NCBI RefSeq assembly: GCF_900116225.1
Contig: NZ_FOZZ01000002.1
Location: 1-64,000 of the forward strand
From: Sphingobacterium wenxiniae
Lineage (GTDB): Bacteria > Bacteroidota > Bacteroidia > Sphingobacteriales > Sphingobacteriaceae
Reading direction: 5' to 3'
Length of the DNA: 64,000 nt
Of the stretch, positions 35,283 to 43,996 are shown piece after piece. The translations under genes and the position numbers were made by a program. The notes under the pieces are model-generated. The model was not told where the DNA came from and did no database searches. It saw nothing but the letters and a program-made list of their open reading frames with translations. Each line of letters begins with the position of its first letter. Position 1 is the first letter of the stretch.

Positions 35283-36086
35283 ATGGTAATAGGATTAATA
35301 TTAGCGATTGTAGTCGGTATAACATTAGGGCTGGTTGGTAGTGGAGGAACAATATTGACAGTACCTATATTGGTTTATCTCATGGGAGTGAATCCGATTC
35401 TTGCGACAACCTATTCTTTGTTTGCAATTGGTATTACCTCATTTGTTGGTGCTGTGAAAGGATATAGGGAAAAGGAAGTGGATGTGAAAAAAGTATTCGC
35501 TTTTGGTCTTCCATCTTTAGTAATGGTATTCATCACAAGAACTTTTATTTTGCCTTTAGTGCCGGATGTTATTCATATCGGCCCTTGGGAGTTCGAGCAG
35601 GAGGTGTTGTTGATGATTATCTTTGCCTTTGTTATGCTGGCATCCGCTATTTCAATGATTAAGGGCGCTAATAATGATACGACGATTATTCCCGAACGTG
35701 TCAATACACCTTTGAGCTTAGTCATTGGGCAAGGTGTTTTTGTAGGTATGGTTACTGGTGTAGTAGGCGCTGGTGGTGGTTTTTTGATTATCCCTGCATT
35801 GATTAATTTCTTTAGGATGCCCATTAAACGAGCCGTGTCAACCTCTCTGGCTATTATTGCGATCAACTCGTTTTTCGGTGTATTGGGTGATTTAGAGAAG
35901 TTTGCAGAATTTGACTGGTTAATGATCCTGACCTATACTTTTCTTACTGTTTTAGGACTTTTTATTGGTTTTGCCGTGTCCCGAAAAATGGATGGCAAAA
36001 GCCTCAAAAAACTATTTGCTTATCTTATTCTAATTATCGGAGCCTATATACTGTTTAGGGAGGTGTTTGTGGAGGGAAATATCTAA
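35283..36086 (+). CDS. TauE/SafE-family sulfite/sulfur-compound exporter
   Basis: A 267-residue inner-membrane protein with about eight helices in two repeats, each with its signature: LGLVGSGGTILTVPILVYL in the first and TGVVGAGGGFLIIPALI in the second. TauE/SafE proteins export sulfite, sulfoacetate or similar anions. The ATG at 35283 starts right at the first helix. The 14-mer operator upstream and the following YeeE/YedE and persulfide dioxygenase genes suggest it removes sulfite produced by the dioxygenase. Confidence 0.85.
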   Translation: MVIGLILAIVVGITLGLVGSGGTILTVPILVYLMGVNPILATTYSLFAIGITSFVGAVKGYREKEVDVKKVFAFGLPSLVMVFITRTFILPLVPDVIHIGPWEFEQEVLLMIIFAFVMLASAISMIKGANNDTTIIPERVNTPLSLVIGQGVFVGMVTGVVGAGGGFLIIPALINFFRMPIKRAVSTSLAIIAINSFFGVLGDLEKFAEFDWLMILTYTFLTVLGLFIGFAVSRKMDGKSLKKLFAYLILIIGAYILFREVFVEGNI

Positions 36087-36098
36087 CTTTCCCCAATT

Positions 36099-36142
36099 GT
36101 AACCTATGTAACCAAGTATTTCCACTTATTACCTCATTTTTG
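36099..36142 (+). promoter_or_regulatory. Promoter with sulfur-locus operator, copy 2 (YeeE/YedE genes)
   Basis: GTAACCTATGTAAC at 36099-36112, 22 bp, then CATTTTTG at 36135-36142 as -7 box. The ATG of the first half-transporter is 25 bp further on. Shared with the other two copies are the GTAACC start, the GTnnC-type end and the exact spacing. Confidence 0.55.
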
Positions 36143-36166
36143 TAGCAATAACAATTAAATCATTAT

Positions 36167-36724
36167 ATGGAATGGATTTTAGCACCCTGGCCTTGGTATG
36201 TAGGAGGCCCGCTTATAGCTTTGACGATGTTCACCCTATTATATGTTGGGAAAAGCTTTGGCGTATCATCTAATTTTAGGACTATGTGTAGTATCTGTGG
36301 AGCAGGGAAGACCTGTGATTTCTTTTGCTTCGATTGGAAGTCCCAAAGTTGGAATCTTTGGGTTCTTCTAGGTGCTGTAATCGGTGGGTATATTGCATCG
36401 CATTATCTTGCTGTTCAACAAGTTCCCGAAATTAACCTTGATACAGTAGCTACACTTCAAAGACATGGTTTTGAAAGTGCAGGGCAGGCTTATGCTCCTA
36501 CGGAATTATATGGCGATGGGGCATTTTCAGATGTGAAAACAGTACTACTTTTATTAGGAGGAGGAATGCTTATCGGTTTTGGTTCCCGTTATGCAGGAGG
36601 TTGCACCTCGGGACATGCTATTTCGGGATTGAGCAATTTGCAGTTGCCCTCTTTGCTGGCAACTATCGGCTTCTTTATCGGAGGACTTCTTATGGTACAT
36701 TTGATTTTCCCACTGTTGTTTTAA
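36167..36724 (+). CDS. YeeE/YedE-family transporter, first half (thiosulfate/sulfur uptake)
   Basis: A 185-residue inner-membrane protein. The signature GSRYAGGCTSGHAISGLSNL carries the conserved Cys of the sulfur relay seen in thiosulfate transporter TsuA. A second Cys-rich loop, TMCSICGAGKTCDFFCFDW, is common in the Bacteroidota form. TsuA is one chain with two similar halves; here the halves are separate genes, so they probably pair. It may import thiosulfate or persulfide sulfur. It begins 25 bp after its promoter and is followed 18 bp later by the second half. Confidence 0.85.
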   Translation: MEWILAPWPWYVGGPLIALTMFTLLYVGKSFGVSSNFRTMCSICGAGKTCDFFCFDWKSQSWNLWVLLGAVIGGYIASHYLAVQQVPEINLDTVATLQRHGFESAGQAYAPTELYGDGAFSDVKTVLLLLGGGMLIGFGSRYAGGCTSGHAISGLSNLQLPSLLATIGFFIGGLLMVHLIFPLLF

Positions 36725-36742
36725 AGAATTAAGGATAAGATA

Positions 36743-37159
36743 ATGAGAAAGAATATTATATATTTATTAGTCGGCATTTTCTTCGGTATTGTGATGTATA
36801 AGTCCGAAGCAGCATCCTGGTTCAGGATTTTTGAGATGTTCCAGTTTCAGTCTTTTCATATGTACGGAGTAATAGGTTCTGCTTTGATATTGGGGATATT
36901 AGGGACACAATATATCAAGCGTAAACAAATGAAGGACGTAGCGGGTAATACGATTAAAATAGCTGACAAAGAAAAAAGTATTTCCCGGTATCTTTTTGGC
37001 GGAATTATTTTTGGGTTGGGTTGGGCTTTAGCGGGAGCTTGTCCAGGGCCGATGTTTGTTTTGTTGGGTGCCGGATATTTACCTATTTTAGTGGTGATAT
37101 TGGGGGCTTTGTTAGGTACTTGGCTCTATGGCCTGCTAAAAGATAAATTACCACATTAA
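36743..37159 (+). CDS. YeeE/YedE-family transporter, second half (DUF6691)
   Basis: A 138-residue membrane protein with about four helices. The signature GLGWALAGACPGPMFVLLGAG has the second-repeat Cys that complements the GGCTSGH motif of the first half. The partner gene lies just upstream, and the regulator gene begins one base after the stop, so all three are cotranscribed. The split arrangement and Cys placement support joint function as a sulfur-anion channel. Confidence 0.85.
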   Translation: MRKNIIYLLVGIFFGIVMYKSEAASWFRIFEMFQFQSFHMYGVIGSALILGILGTQYIKRKQMKDVAGNTIKIADKEKSISRYLFGGIIFGLGWALAGACPGPMFVLLGAGYLPILVVILGALLGTWLYGLLKDKLPH

Positions 37160-37160
37160 T

Positions 37161-37808
37161 ATGGACAAGCAAGCATTACTTTATGATGTTTATACTGGTG
37201 TTTTTGAAAAGCCTTTGATCGAAGAACTGATTGTCGTTGGTCAGTTGCAAGCCTTTCAAGATGGCGATGTGCTGATTGAGATTGGTAGGTATATCAAAAC
37301 GATGCCACTGCTACTAAGTGGTGCAATAAAAGTGATGCGTGAAGATGCAGACAAAGGAGAGCTTTTGTTGTATTTTTTAGGAAAGGGAGATACATGCGCC
37401 ATGACGTTAGCTTGTTGTATGGGTGATAAAAAAAGCGAGATTAAGGCTGTGGCCGAGAATGCAGGTGTATTGCTGATGATTCCAGTAGGGAAAATGGAGG
37501 AATGGATGGGGAAGTATCGTTCTTGGCGAAATTTTATCCTTGAAAGTTATAATAACCGTTTTAATGAATTATTGTCCGCTATTGATAGCATTGCTTTTAT
37601 GCATCTAGACGAACGTTTAGAAAATTATCTCCAAGAAACGGTCAAAGTCAATAATTCACCTGTTATCAACAAAACACACCACGAAATTGCGCATACTTTG
37701 AACAGTTCAAGAGTTGTAATTTCACGCTTGCTTAAGGTTTTGGAAAAAGAGGGAAAGATTCGCTTGCATCGTAATAATATTGAGGTACTTGTATTAAAAG
37801 ATAACTGA
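37161..37808 (+). CDS. Crp/Fnr-family regulator with a Cys cluster, likely controls the sulfur locus
   Basis: A 215-residue protein. Residues about 20-110 form the cyclic-nucleotide-like barrel, and the C-terminal helix-turn-helix is THHEIAHTLNSSRVVISRLL. In the sensing domain Cys79, Cys85 and Cys86 lie in GDTCAMTLACCMG, a place where thiol or Fe-S chemistry could sense sulfur species. FNR-type N-terminal cysteines are absent. The gene abuts the YeeE/YedE pair and precedes the dioxygenase. The 14-mer near-palindromes upstream of three local promoters are its most likely binding sites. The signal molecule is unknown. Confidence 0.82.
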   Translation: MDKQALLYDVYTGVFEKPLIEELIVVGQLQAFQDGDVLIEIGRYIKTMPLLLSGAIKVMREDADKGELLLYFLGKGDTCAMTLACCMGDKKSEIKAVAENAGVLLMIPVGKMEEWMGKYRSWRNFILESYNNRFNELLSAIDSIAFMHLDERLENYLQETVKVNNSPVINKTHHEIAHTLNSSRVVISRLLKVLEKEGKIRLHRNNIEVLVLKDN

Positions 37809-37819
37809 AAAATCATAGT

Positions 37820-37863
37820 GTAACTTAGGTTACCCCTAGGGCTATAAATGAGTCCTATCTTTA
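37820..37863 (+). promoter_or_regulatory. Promoter with sulfur-locus operator, copy 3 (persulfide dioxygenase gene)
   Basis: GTAACTTAGGTTAC at 37820-37833 is a perfect inverted repeat GTAAC-N4-GTTAC. After exactly 22 bp comes TATCTTTA at 37856-37863, close to the -7 box. The ATG is 31 bp further on. Its reverse strand reads GTAACCTAAGTTAC, the best form of the motif. Confidence 0.6.
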
Positions 37864-37893
37864 TTTCAGTAGTTAAAGAAGAAAGGAAAGAAC

Positions 37894-39312
37894 ATGAATG
37901 TTGAACAGATTTATACCGGATGCTTGGCACAGGGCGCTTACTATATAGAGAGCGATGGCGAAGCCATAGTCATAGACCCACTTAGGGAAGTAGAACCTTA
38001 TATCCGTAAAGCAGAAAAGCGAGGAGCAAAGATAAAATATGTTTTGGAAACTCACTTTCATGCCGATTTTGTAAGTGGTCATTTGGATTTGGCGAAGAAG
38101 ACCGGAGCAACTATTGTGTATGGTCCAACGGCAAAACCAGGGTTTGATGCACATATTGCAGAAGATGGTGAGGTGTTAGCGCTTGGAAAAGCACAGATAA
38201 AAGTTATCCATACGCCAGGTCACACCATGGAAAGCACTTGTTTTCTATTGATGAATGAACAAGGAAAGGAAATCGCCTTGTTCACAGGAGATACATTATT
38301 TATAGGCGATGTGGGGCGTCCAGATTTAGCGCAAAAAGTGGTGGCAGATTTGACACAGGAGAAGTTGGCGGCACATCTATACGAATCGTTACACCATAAG
38401 ATTATGCCTTTGGCGGATGACATTATTGTATATCCAGCCCATGGTGCAGGATCTGCTTGTGGTAAAAACATGAGTAAAGAAACAAGCGATACATTGGGTA
38501 ATCAAAAACGGACGAACTATGCCCTTCAGCCGATGAGCAAAGAAGAGTTTGTGGAGAAAGTATTGGATGGATTGATGCCTCCCCCCGCATATTTTCCCGA
38601 AAATGTGTTGATGAATATTCAAGGCTATGAAAGCATCGATGAAATACTGGATAAAGGATTGAAAGCTTTAGATCCAACGGAGTTTGAACATGCCGCAAAT
38701 ACGAATGATGCGCTAATATTGGATACCCGCGCACCGCAAAATTTTGCGAAAGGGTTTATTCCGAACAGCATAAATATTGGTATTGATGGTAATTTTGCGC
38801 CATGGGTTGGTGCATTGATTCCAGATATTCGTCAAGCTATTTTGATTGTGGCTGAACCGGGGAGGGAAGAAGAGATCGTAACGCGGCTGGCACGTGTTGG
38901 TTATGACCATACCATTGGGTTTTTGGACGGAGGTATTGAAGCTTGGGAAGCTGACCAAAAAGAAATAGATCGTATTGAATCCATTCCGGTAGAAGAATTG
39001 CACGTAAGGTTACAAAGAGACCCTGAATTGCATATTCTCGACGTACGTAAAAAGAGTGAACATTACTCCGAACATGTTATTGGTGCTGAAAATATGCCCT
39101 TGGATTATATTAACGAGTACCTTTCGGAGGTGGATAAAGACAAGACGTATTATGTACATTGCGCAGGAGGATACCGCTCCATGATTTTTATCTCTATTCT
39201 AAAAGCGCGAGGTTATGAAAATCTGATTGATATTCAAGGAGGATTCAAAGCTATTAAAGAGTCGGGTGGTTTTGATGTGAGTGATTATGTTTGTCCTACA
39301 ACGATGTTGTAG
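37894..39312 (+). CDS. Persulfide dioxygenase with two rhodanese domains (CstB-like)
   Basis: A 472-residue cytoplasmic protein. Residues 1-250 form the ETHE1-type metallo-beta-lactamase domain: His54, His56, Asp58 and His63 in ETHFHADFVSGH, His110 in HTPGHTMES, and Asp133 in FTGDTLFIGDVGRPD. Iron is expected at His/His/Asp as in persulfide dioxygenases. The first rhodanese-like domain (about 265-360) has no active-site Cys (IVAEPGREEE). The second has Cys423 in YVHCAGGYRSM. This matches the layout of CstB, which turns persulfides into thiosulfate via sulfite. It ends the sulfur regulon downstream of its own operator. Confidence 0.87.
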   Translation: MNVEQIYTGCLAQGAYYIESDGEAIVIDPLREVEPYIRKAEKRGAKIKYVLETHFHADFVSGHLDLAKKTGATIVYGPTAKPGFDAHIAEDGEVLALGKAQIKVIHTPGHTMESTCFLLMNEQGKEIALFTGDTLFIGDVGRPDLAQKVVADLTQEKLAAHLYESLHHKIMPLADDIIVYPAHGAGSACGKNMSKETSDTLGNQKRTNYALQPMSKEEFVEKVLDGLMPPPAYFPENVLMNIQGYESIDEILDKGLKALDPTEFEHAANTNDALILDTRAPQNFAKGFIPNSINIGIDGNFAPWVGALIPDIRQAILIVAEPGREEEIVTRLARVGYDHTIGFLDGGIEAWEADQKEIDRIESIPVEELHVRLQRDPELHILDVRKKSEHYSEHVIGAENMPLDYINEYLSEVDKDKTYYVHCAGGYRSMIFISILKARGYENLIDIQGGFKAIKESGGFDVSDYVCPTTML

Positions 39313-39328
39313 GCGAGGTTTTCTTGTA

Positions 39329-39366
39329 TATTTCTTTGCCATGGCTCAGGTGGCAAAGAAATTTTG
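39329..39366 (+). terminator. Terminator after the persulfide dioxygenase gene
   Basis: TTTCTTTGCC pairs with GGCAAAGAAA over an 11-base loop and is followed by TTTTGATC. It starts about 17 bp past the stop codon. Confidence 0.65.
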
Positions 39367-39436
39367 ATCAAAGAAAATAAACATAACAAGACTTATGAAG
39401 AGAAAGCATCTATTCGTTTTTCTCGGGTTAAAATCG

Positions 39437-39444
39437 TATATTTG
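39437..39444 (+). promoter_or_regulatory. -7 box of the cold-shock-domain gene (long leader)
   Basis: TATATTTG is a perfect -7 element. It implies a 5' leader of roughly 90 bases before the ATG at 39542, as is usual for cold-shock mRNAs. The -33 box is weak. Confidence 0.45.
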
Positions 39445-39541
39445 TAAACATCTCTTAAAAAGGCTTTTATTTCTTATCCAAAGCTATTTCCGCTACTTTA
39501 AGACTTGCAGCAGCAATATTTTTTTATTTTAACCCCTTTTA

Positions 39542-39970
39542 ATGTCAAGAAATCAATTAACATTCAAGAAAAAAGAACGAGCAAAAAAACAGCAACAGAA
39601 GAAACAAGAAAAACTGGAAAGACGGGAGTTCAACAAATCCAATAATAGCAAAGGCAAATCCTTGGAGGATATGTTTGCTTATGTAGATGAATTTGGAAAT
39701 ATCTCGGATCGTCCGCCTGAAAAGCCCTATAAATTTAAAGAAACAGATTTAGAACGGCCAAAAGACCCTACGGAAGAATTTCAGTATGGAAAGGTATCCT
39801 ATTATAACGAAGCCGGACATTATGGTTTCGTCCGGGATAATCAGACAAGGGATACTGTTTATTTCAATGATACATTAGCCGGCATGGTGTTGCAGCTAAA
39901 CCAGAATGTCAAATATAAATACATTCGGACGAAGCAGGGTAACCAGATTTCAGAAATCGAATTGATATAA
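39542..39970 (+). CDS. Cold-shock-domain protein with a Lys/Gln-rich N-terminal tail
   Basis: A 142-residue protein. The N terminus is a basic, repetitive helix (KKKERAKKQQQKKQEKLERR), then a linker with MFAYVDEFGNISDRPPEKPY, common in Bacteroidota members. A C-terminal cold-shock/OB domain follows (GKVSYYNEAGHYGFVRDNQT). The domain is divergent: the RNP1 phenylalanines are partly replaced (HYGFVRD). It probably binds RNA or the ribosome during cold or stationary phase. It is an isolated gene with its own promoter and terminator. Confidence 0.75.
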   Translation: MSRNQLTFKKKERAKKQQQKKQEKLERREFNKSNNSKGKSLEDMFAYVDEFGNISDRPPEKPYKFKETDLERPKDPTEEFQYGKVSYYNEAGHYGFVRDNQTRDTVYFNDTLAGMVLQLNQNVKYKYIRTKQGNQISEIELI

Positions 39971-39985
39971 AAATTGATATAAAAT

Positions 39986-40014
39986 AGGAACGCGATGAAA
40001 ATCGCGTTCCTGTT
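39986..40014. terminator. Bidirectional terminator between the cold-shock gene and thiF
   Basis: AGGAACGCGAT, loop GAAA, ATCGCGTTCCT: an 11-bp perfect stem with a GNRA tetraloop, with A/T-rich tracts on both sides. It serves the converging csd and thi transcripts. Confidence 0.8.
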
Positions 40015-40031
40015 TTAGTAATTTTAAGACA

Positions 40032-40742
40032 CTAAAACACGACTTGATCTGTTTTTTCATGATACGTGTCGACGATAGTCAAGGTGTTGATGGCGATAGG
40101 CAAACCTGTAATTATTTTCAACACATGCATAGCCATCATCGATCCGATGATACCCGCTAGAGGGCCGAGAACTCCTCGGCTGTCACAATCAGGAAGCAGG
40201 TCCTCGTTTGGTGACTCAGGAAAAATATCCCGCAAATTTTTACTCCCATGTAGGTTGAAGACGGCCGTTTGGCCTTCGTAAGCCAATATGCTACCATATA
40301 CTAACGGTTTTCCTAAGATGACACATGTATCATTGACGAGGTAACGTGTAGTAAAGTTATCCGAACCATCAACCACGATATCATAATCCCGAATAAGGTC
40401 AAGGGCATTCGCTTTGGTTATTTTTGCGTGGATTGGAATTAAATTGATGGCAGAATTCAAAGATTGCACGAAATGTACCGCACTATCCACCTTCGCTTTG
40501 CCTACTTGTGCTTCGGAATGGATAACCTGCCTGTTCAAGTTATGTAGTTCTATACAATCATCGTCCACTACGCCAATTTCTCCTACACCACTTGCTGCCA
40601 AATATTGTATAACAGGACTTCCCAGTCCCCCTGCACCGATAATCAATACTTTTGCCGCCATAATCTTTCGTTGCCCGCTTACCCCGATCTCCTCGATGAA
40701 GATTTGTCGACTGTAACGTTTAAAAACCTTTTCTTCATTCAT
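40032..40742 (-). CDS. thiF: ThiF/MoeB-family adenylyltransferase for ThiS
   Basis: A 236-residue E1-like enzyme. The ATP site is LIIGAGGLGSPVIQYLAASG and the adenylation Asp/Arg region is VVDDDCIELHNLNRQ. It adenylates the ThiS C terminus. The CxxC pairs that bind zinc in E. coli ThiF and MoeB are not apparent; the protein ends shortly after SMMAMHVLKIITGL. Its ATG overlaps the thiH stop by 4 bp (ATGA), so they are translationally coupled. It is the last gene of the thi operon. Confidence 0.88.
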   Translation of the reverse strand: MNEEKVFKRYSRQIFIEEIGVSGQRKIMAAKVLIIGAGGLGSPVIQYLAASGVGEIGVVDDDCIELHNLNRQVIHSEAQVGKAKVDSAVHFVQSLNSAINLIPIHAKITKANALDLIRDYDIVVDGSDNFTTRYLVNDTCVILGKPLVYGSILAYEGQTAVFNLHGSKNLRDIFPESPNEDLLPDCDSRGVLGPLAGIIGSMMAMHVLKIITGLPIAINTLTIVDTYHEKTDQVVF

Positions 40743-41848
40743 AAATAATGCTCCCAATCTTTCATAACAGGATCATAGCCTGCCTCACGAATAATTTTTT
40801 TTATCTCTTCCATACTGCGTTCGTCACTGGTTTCAAATTGCTCCAGAGATTGCTTATCCACACTATATCCTCCTGGGTTAGTCTTAGAACCAGCACTCAT
40901 CGTGGTTGCTCCTAGGTGGATGATGTGATTTCTGAAGGCTTCATTTTCACGCGTTGAAACCGACAATTCCAGGTCTTCGTTCCAAATCCTGTAGGCACAG
41001 ATCAATTGCAAAAGCTCGCGATCTTCCATTATGAAATTGGGTTCGATGATTCCTTCGGCTGGACGTAAACGTGGAAAAGAGACGGAATACTTTGTCTGCC
41101 AATATTGCCGTTGTAAATAATCGATATGTAGCGCATTGAAAAAACTATCTACTCGCCAGTCTTCCAGCCCCAATAAGACACCAAGACCTATCTTGTGCAT
41201 GGTAGCTTGACCAATACGATCGGGAGTTTCGAGACGAAAGCTGAAGTTTGATTTTTTACCTTTCGGATGATATCGTTGATATACTTCTTGGTGATACGTC
41301 TCTTGGTAGACCAAAACGGAATGCACTCCTGCTTCGTGCAATGCCCGATACTCTTCCTCAGATAAGGGTTGTACCTCGATGGAGATATGTGCAAAATGTG
41401 GCCGTAACAATTGGATGGCATTTAGAAAATAATCAATGCCGACGGTTTTATTGGCTTCTCCACTTACCAGCAAGACATGTTCTATGCCCATCTCTTTCAA
41501 AGCAAAGGTTTCTGATAAGATCTCGATATTGTTCAATGTTTTTCGCCGAATACCGTTGTCCATACTGAAACCGCAGTAGGTGCAGATATTCTGACATTCA
41601 TTGCTCAAGTATAAAGGCGCGTAGAGCTGTATGGTTTTTCCGAAACGCTTTTGTGTAGTGCTTTGCGTTATTCTCGCCATTGTTTCCAACTCTGTGGATG
41701 CAGCAGGAGATAAAAGATTTAGGAAATCAGCCAATGTTTTCTTCCTTTTGTATAGGCTGTGTTGTACTTCTTCTGGAGTAACGGCGTAAATACGTTTTTT
41801 TATTTCGTCCCAACTATACTGCTCAAAGATTTCTTTAAATGATCTCAT
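40739..41848 (-). CDS. thiH: 2-iminoacetate synthase ThiH (radical SAM)
   Basis: A 369-residue radical-SAM tyrosine lyase. The Fe-S site Cx3Cx2C is in SNECQNICTYCGFSMDNG. It splits tyrosine to give dehydroglycine for thiazole formation, an oxygen-sensitive route; no thiO is seen. The C-terminal TKTNPGG-like segment (STMSAGSKTNPGGYSVDK) is typical. It sits 14 bp after thiG and overlaps thiF. Confidence 0.93.
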   Translation of the reverse strand: MRSFKEIFEQYSWDEIKKRIYAVTPEEVQHSLYKRKKTLADFLNLLSPAASTELETMARITQSTTQKRFGKTIQLYAPLYLSNECQNICTYCGFSMDNGIRRKTLNNIEILSETFALKEMGIEHVLLVSGEANKTVGIDYFLNAIQLLRPHFAHISIEVQPLSEEEYRALHEAGVHSVLVYQETYHQEVYQRYHPKGKKSNFSFRLETPDRIGQATMHKIGLGVLLGLEDWRVDSFFNALHIDYLQRQYWQTKYSVSFPRLRPAEGIIEPNFIMEDRELLQLICAYRIWNEDLELSVSTRENEAFRNHIIHLGATTMSAGSKTNPGGYSVDKQSLEQFETSDERSMEEIKKIIREAGYDPVMKDWEHYL

Positions 41849-41862
41849 GTTTTATAACAACT

Positions 41863-42636
41863 TCATTCTCCTAATAAAAAACTCGTCAATGGACTTGAGG
41901 CTGATGCTTCAGTATGTGGCATTGCCAATCCAGCTTCGTAAGCTCTCCTGCCAGATTTTACAGCTTCCTTGAAAGCTATCGCCATTTGTACGGGATTTTG
42001 TGCTACCGCGATTGCAGTATTTACCAGAACAGCATCTGCTCCAATCTCCATGGCCTTGGCCGCGTCTGAAGGAGCGCCTATGCCAGCATCTACGACCACA
42101 GGAACTCTACTCTGTTCGATGATGATCTCCAAAAAATCCTGTGTGCGTAAGCCTTTGTTGCTGCCTATGGGGGCTCCCAATGGCATCACAACAGCCGTTC
42201 CAGCCTCTTCCAAGCGCTTGCAAAGAACTGGATCAGCATGTATATAAGGCATCACGATGAAGCCTAAGTTAGCCAATGTCTCCGTTGCCTTTAGCGTTTC
42301 TATGGGATCAGGTAATAGATAACGAGGGTCGGGGTGGATTTCCAATTTTACCCAATTTGTCTCCAAAGCCTCCCTAGCCAGTTGTGCTGCTAAGACAGCT
42401 TCTTCAGCTGTCCGAGCTCCTGAGGTATTGGGGAGGAGGTTCACATTTGAAATCTGTAAAGCATCCAGAAACCTATCGGCTTCAGATTGCAGGTTGATCC
42501 GCTTTAATGCCATAGTTGCCAATTCTGATTCGCAGGCGATAATGGCTTGTCTCATTACTTCTAAATTCCCAAACTTACCCGTTCCTAAGAATAGGCGGGA
42601 AGAAAAAGGCTTATCTGCTATAGTTAAGTTTGTCAT
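41863..42636 (-). CDS. thiG: Thiazole synthase ThiG
   Basis: A 257-residue TIM-barrel enzyme. The Schiff-base Lys region is in [18 protein letters not shown], and the phosphate site includes [20 protein letters not shown] and [10 protein letters not shown]. The [13 protein letters not shown] start is conserved. It makes the thiazole phosphate from DXP, dehydroglycine and ThiS-thiocarboxylate. Neighbours thiH and thiE are on the same strand, with 40 bp to thiE. Confidence 0.95.
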   Translation of the reverse strand: MTNLTIADKPFSSRLFLGTGKFGNLEVMRQAIIACESELATMALKRINLQSEADRFLDALQISNVNLLPNTSGARTAEEAVLAAQLAREALETNWVKLEIHPDPRYLLPDPIETLKATETLANLGFIVMPYIHADPVLCKRLEEAGTAVVMPLGAPIGSNKGLRTQDFLEIIIEQSRVPVVVDAGIGAPSDAAKAMEIGADAVLVNTAIAVAQNPVQMAIAFKEAVKSGRRAYEAGLAMPHTEASASSPLTSFLLGE

Positions 42637-42676
42637 GTCTATTTTGTTTTACATTTCTAATTCCATTTTCTTTTCA

Positions 42677-43291
42677 CTAGGAGTTTAACAAAGTCTTTAT
42701 TTTAGGAATACAATCAGGACTAGTGCCTATTAAACCTGAAACAGCGACCCCGTAGAGACCAATTGACCTCAATAGAGGAATATCCTCCAATTGAATTCCG
42801 CCTATGGCGTATATCGGTGGGTGAAAATTAGCTTTCAATCCTTGCATGATGGACGTATAGCCGTCTAACCCCAATACTGGACTTAGTTTTTCTTTGGTCG
42901 TTGTAAAACGAAAGGGGCCTAATCCGATGTAGTCGCAACCTTCCTGTATCCTTTGAGACACGTCGGTCAATGTATTTGCTGTTCCACCTATAATCTTATT
43001 CGGACCCAATAATTTCCGTGCCTCAGTAATAGTATCATCCGTTAAGCCCAGATGTACACCGTCTGCTTCAACGGCTTGCGCCACATGGATATGATCGTTG
43101 ATGATACAAACCCCTCCATATGCTTTTGACTGCATGACCACGGTTTCTGCTAAGGTCAGAAGATCGGATAGTGAAGCTTCTTTCCAACGCAATTGTACCC
43201 ATGTTGCTCCATTGTCGAAAGCCTTACGAATGTTCAGTTCCTGCTCAGCGGCGGTCTGTCCTTGTGATATGTATTGTAATCTATCTTTCAT
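42677..43291 (-). CDS. thiE: Thiamine phosphate synthase ThiE
   Basis: A 204-residue enzyme with the TIM barrel of ThiE: WVQLRWKEASLSDLL, CIINDHIHVAQAVEADGVHL (HMP-PP site) and GGTANTLTDVSQ, then DYIGLGPFRFTTTKEK. It joins HMP-PP and thiazole phosphate. The start overlaps the thiD end by 11 bp, suggesting coupled translation. A second ThiE-like gene is found 0.7 kb upstream. Confidence 0.9.
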   Translation of the reverse strand: MKDRLQYISQGQTAAEQELNIRKAFDNGATWVQLRWKEASLSDLLTLAETVVMQSKAYGGVCIINDHIHVAQAVEADGVHLGLTDDTITEARKLLGPNKIIGGTANTLTDVSQRIQEGCDYIGLGPFRFTTTKEKLSPVLGLDGYTSIMQGLKANFHPPIYAIGGIQLEDIPLLRSIGLYGVAVSGLIGTSPDCIPKIKTLLNS

Positions 43292-43996
43292 TGTGGTGAT
43301 ACCCGGTTAAAGTTGGGCTACTTTTTAAAAAGTTTTCTACATATTTTTTCCCTAGTCTGCAAGCTTCTTCTAGTGATTGACCGTTTGCCAGGTGGGCAGC
43401 TATTGCTGATGATAATACACAGCCTGAACCATGTTTTGGAAATATCTCCTGTACATCCGACGAAGGAAGCAAGCGTATTTCCCTGTCATTCTGTAAGAGG
43501 ATATCGGTGCCTTTGTTGTCACTACGATGTCCCCCTTTTATCAAGATTGACAATCCGCCATAAGGACTTATATAGGGCTTCAATAGCTCGTATTCAGGAT
43601 AGTTTGGTGTTATCAACTCGATGTATTTCATCAATTTGACCAGCTTAGGTAGGTCTTGTTCATTGAAAAAAGATGTTCCTGATGAACTCCTGATAACTGG
43701 ATCCCAAACAATACGAATATGTTGTGCTTGCTGTCGTAATGTGTACAGTATTGTTTGTAATATTTTAACATTGGGCACAATCCCGATTTTTGCGACATCA
43801 ATGGAATAGTGGTTCATCAGAACACCAATCCCTTTCTCAATATCTTCTGCACTACGCCAAATTACTTCGTAGCATACTTTCTCTGTCTGTAAGGTATCGG
43901 CCGTTATGATGGCTAAGCTTTGTACTTGGAGACTTTCAAGCGTCTTTATATCAGCCAAGATTCCAGCACCACCAGAGGGGTCAAATCCAGCGATAC

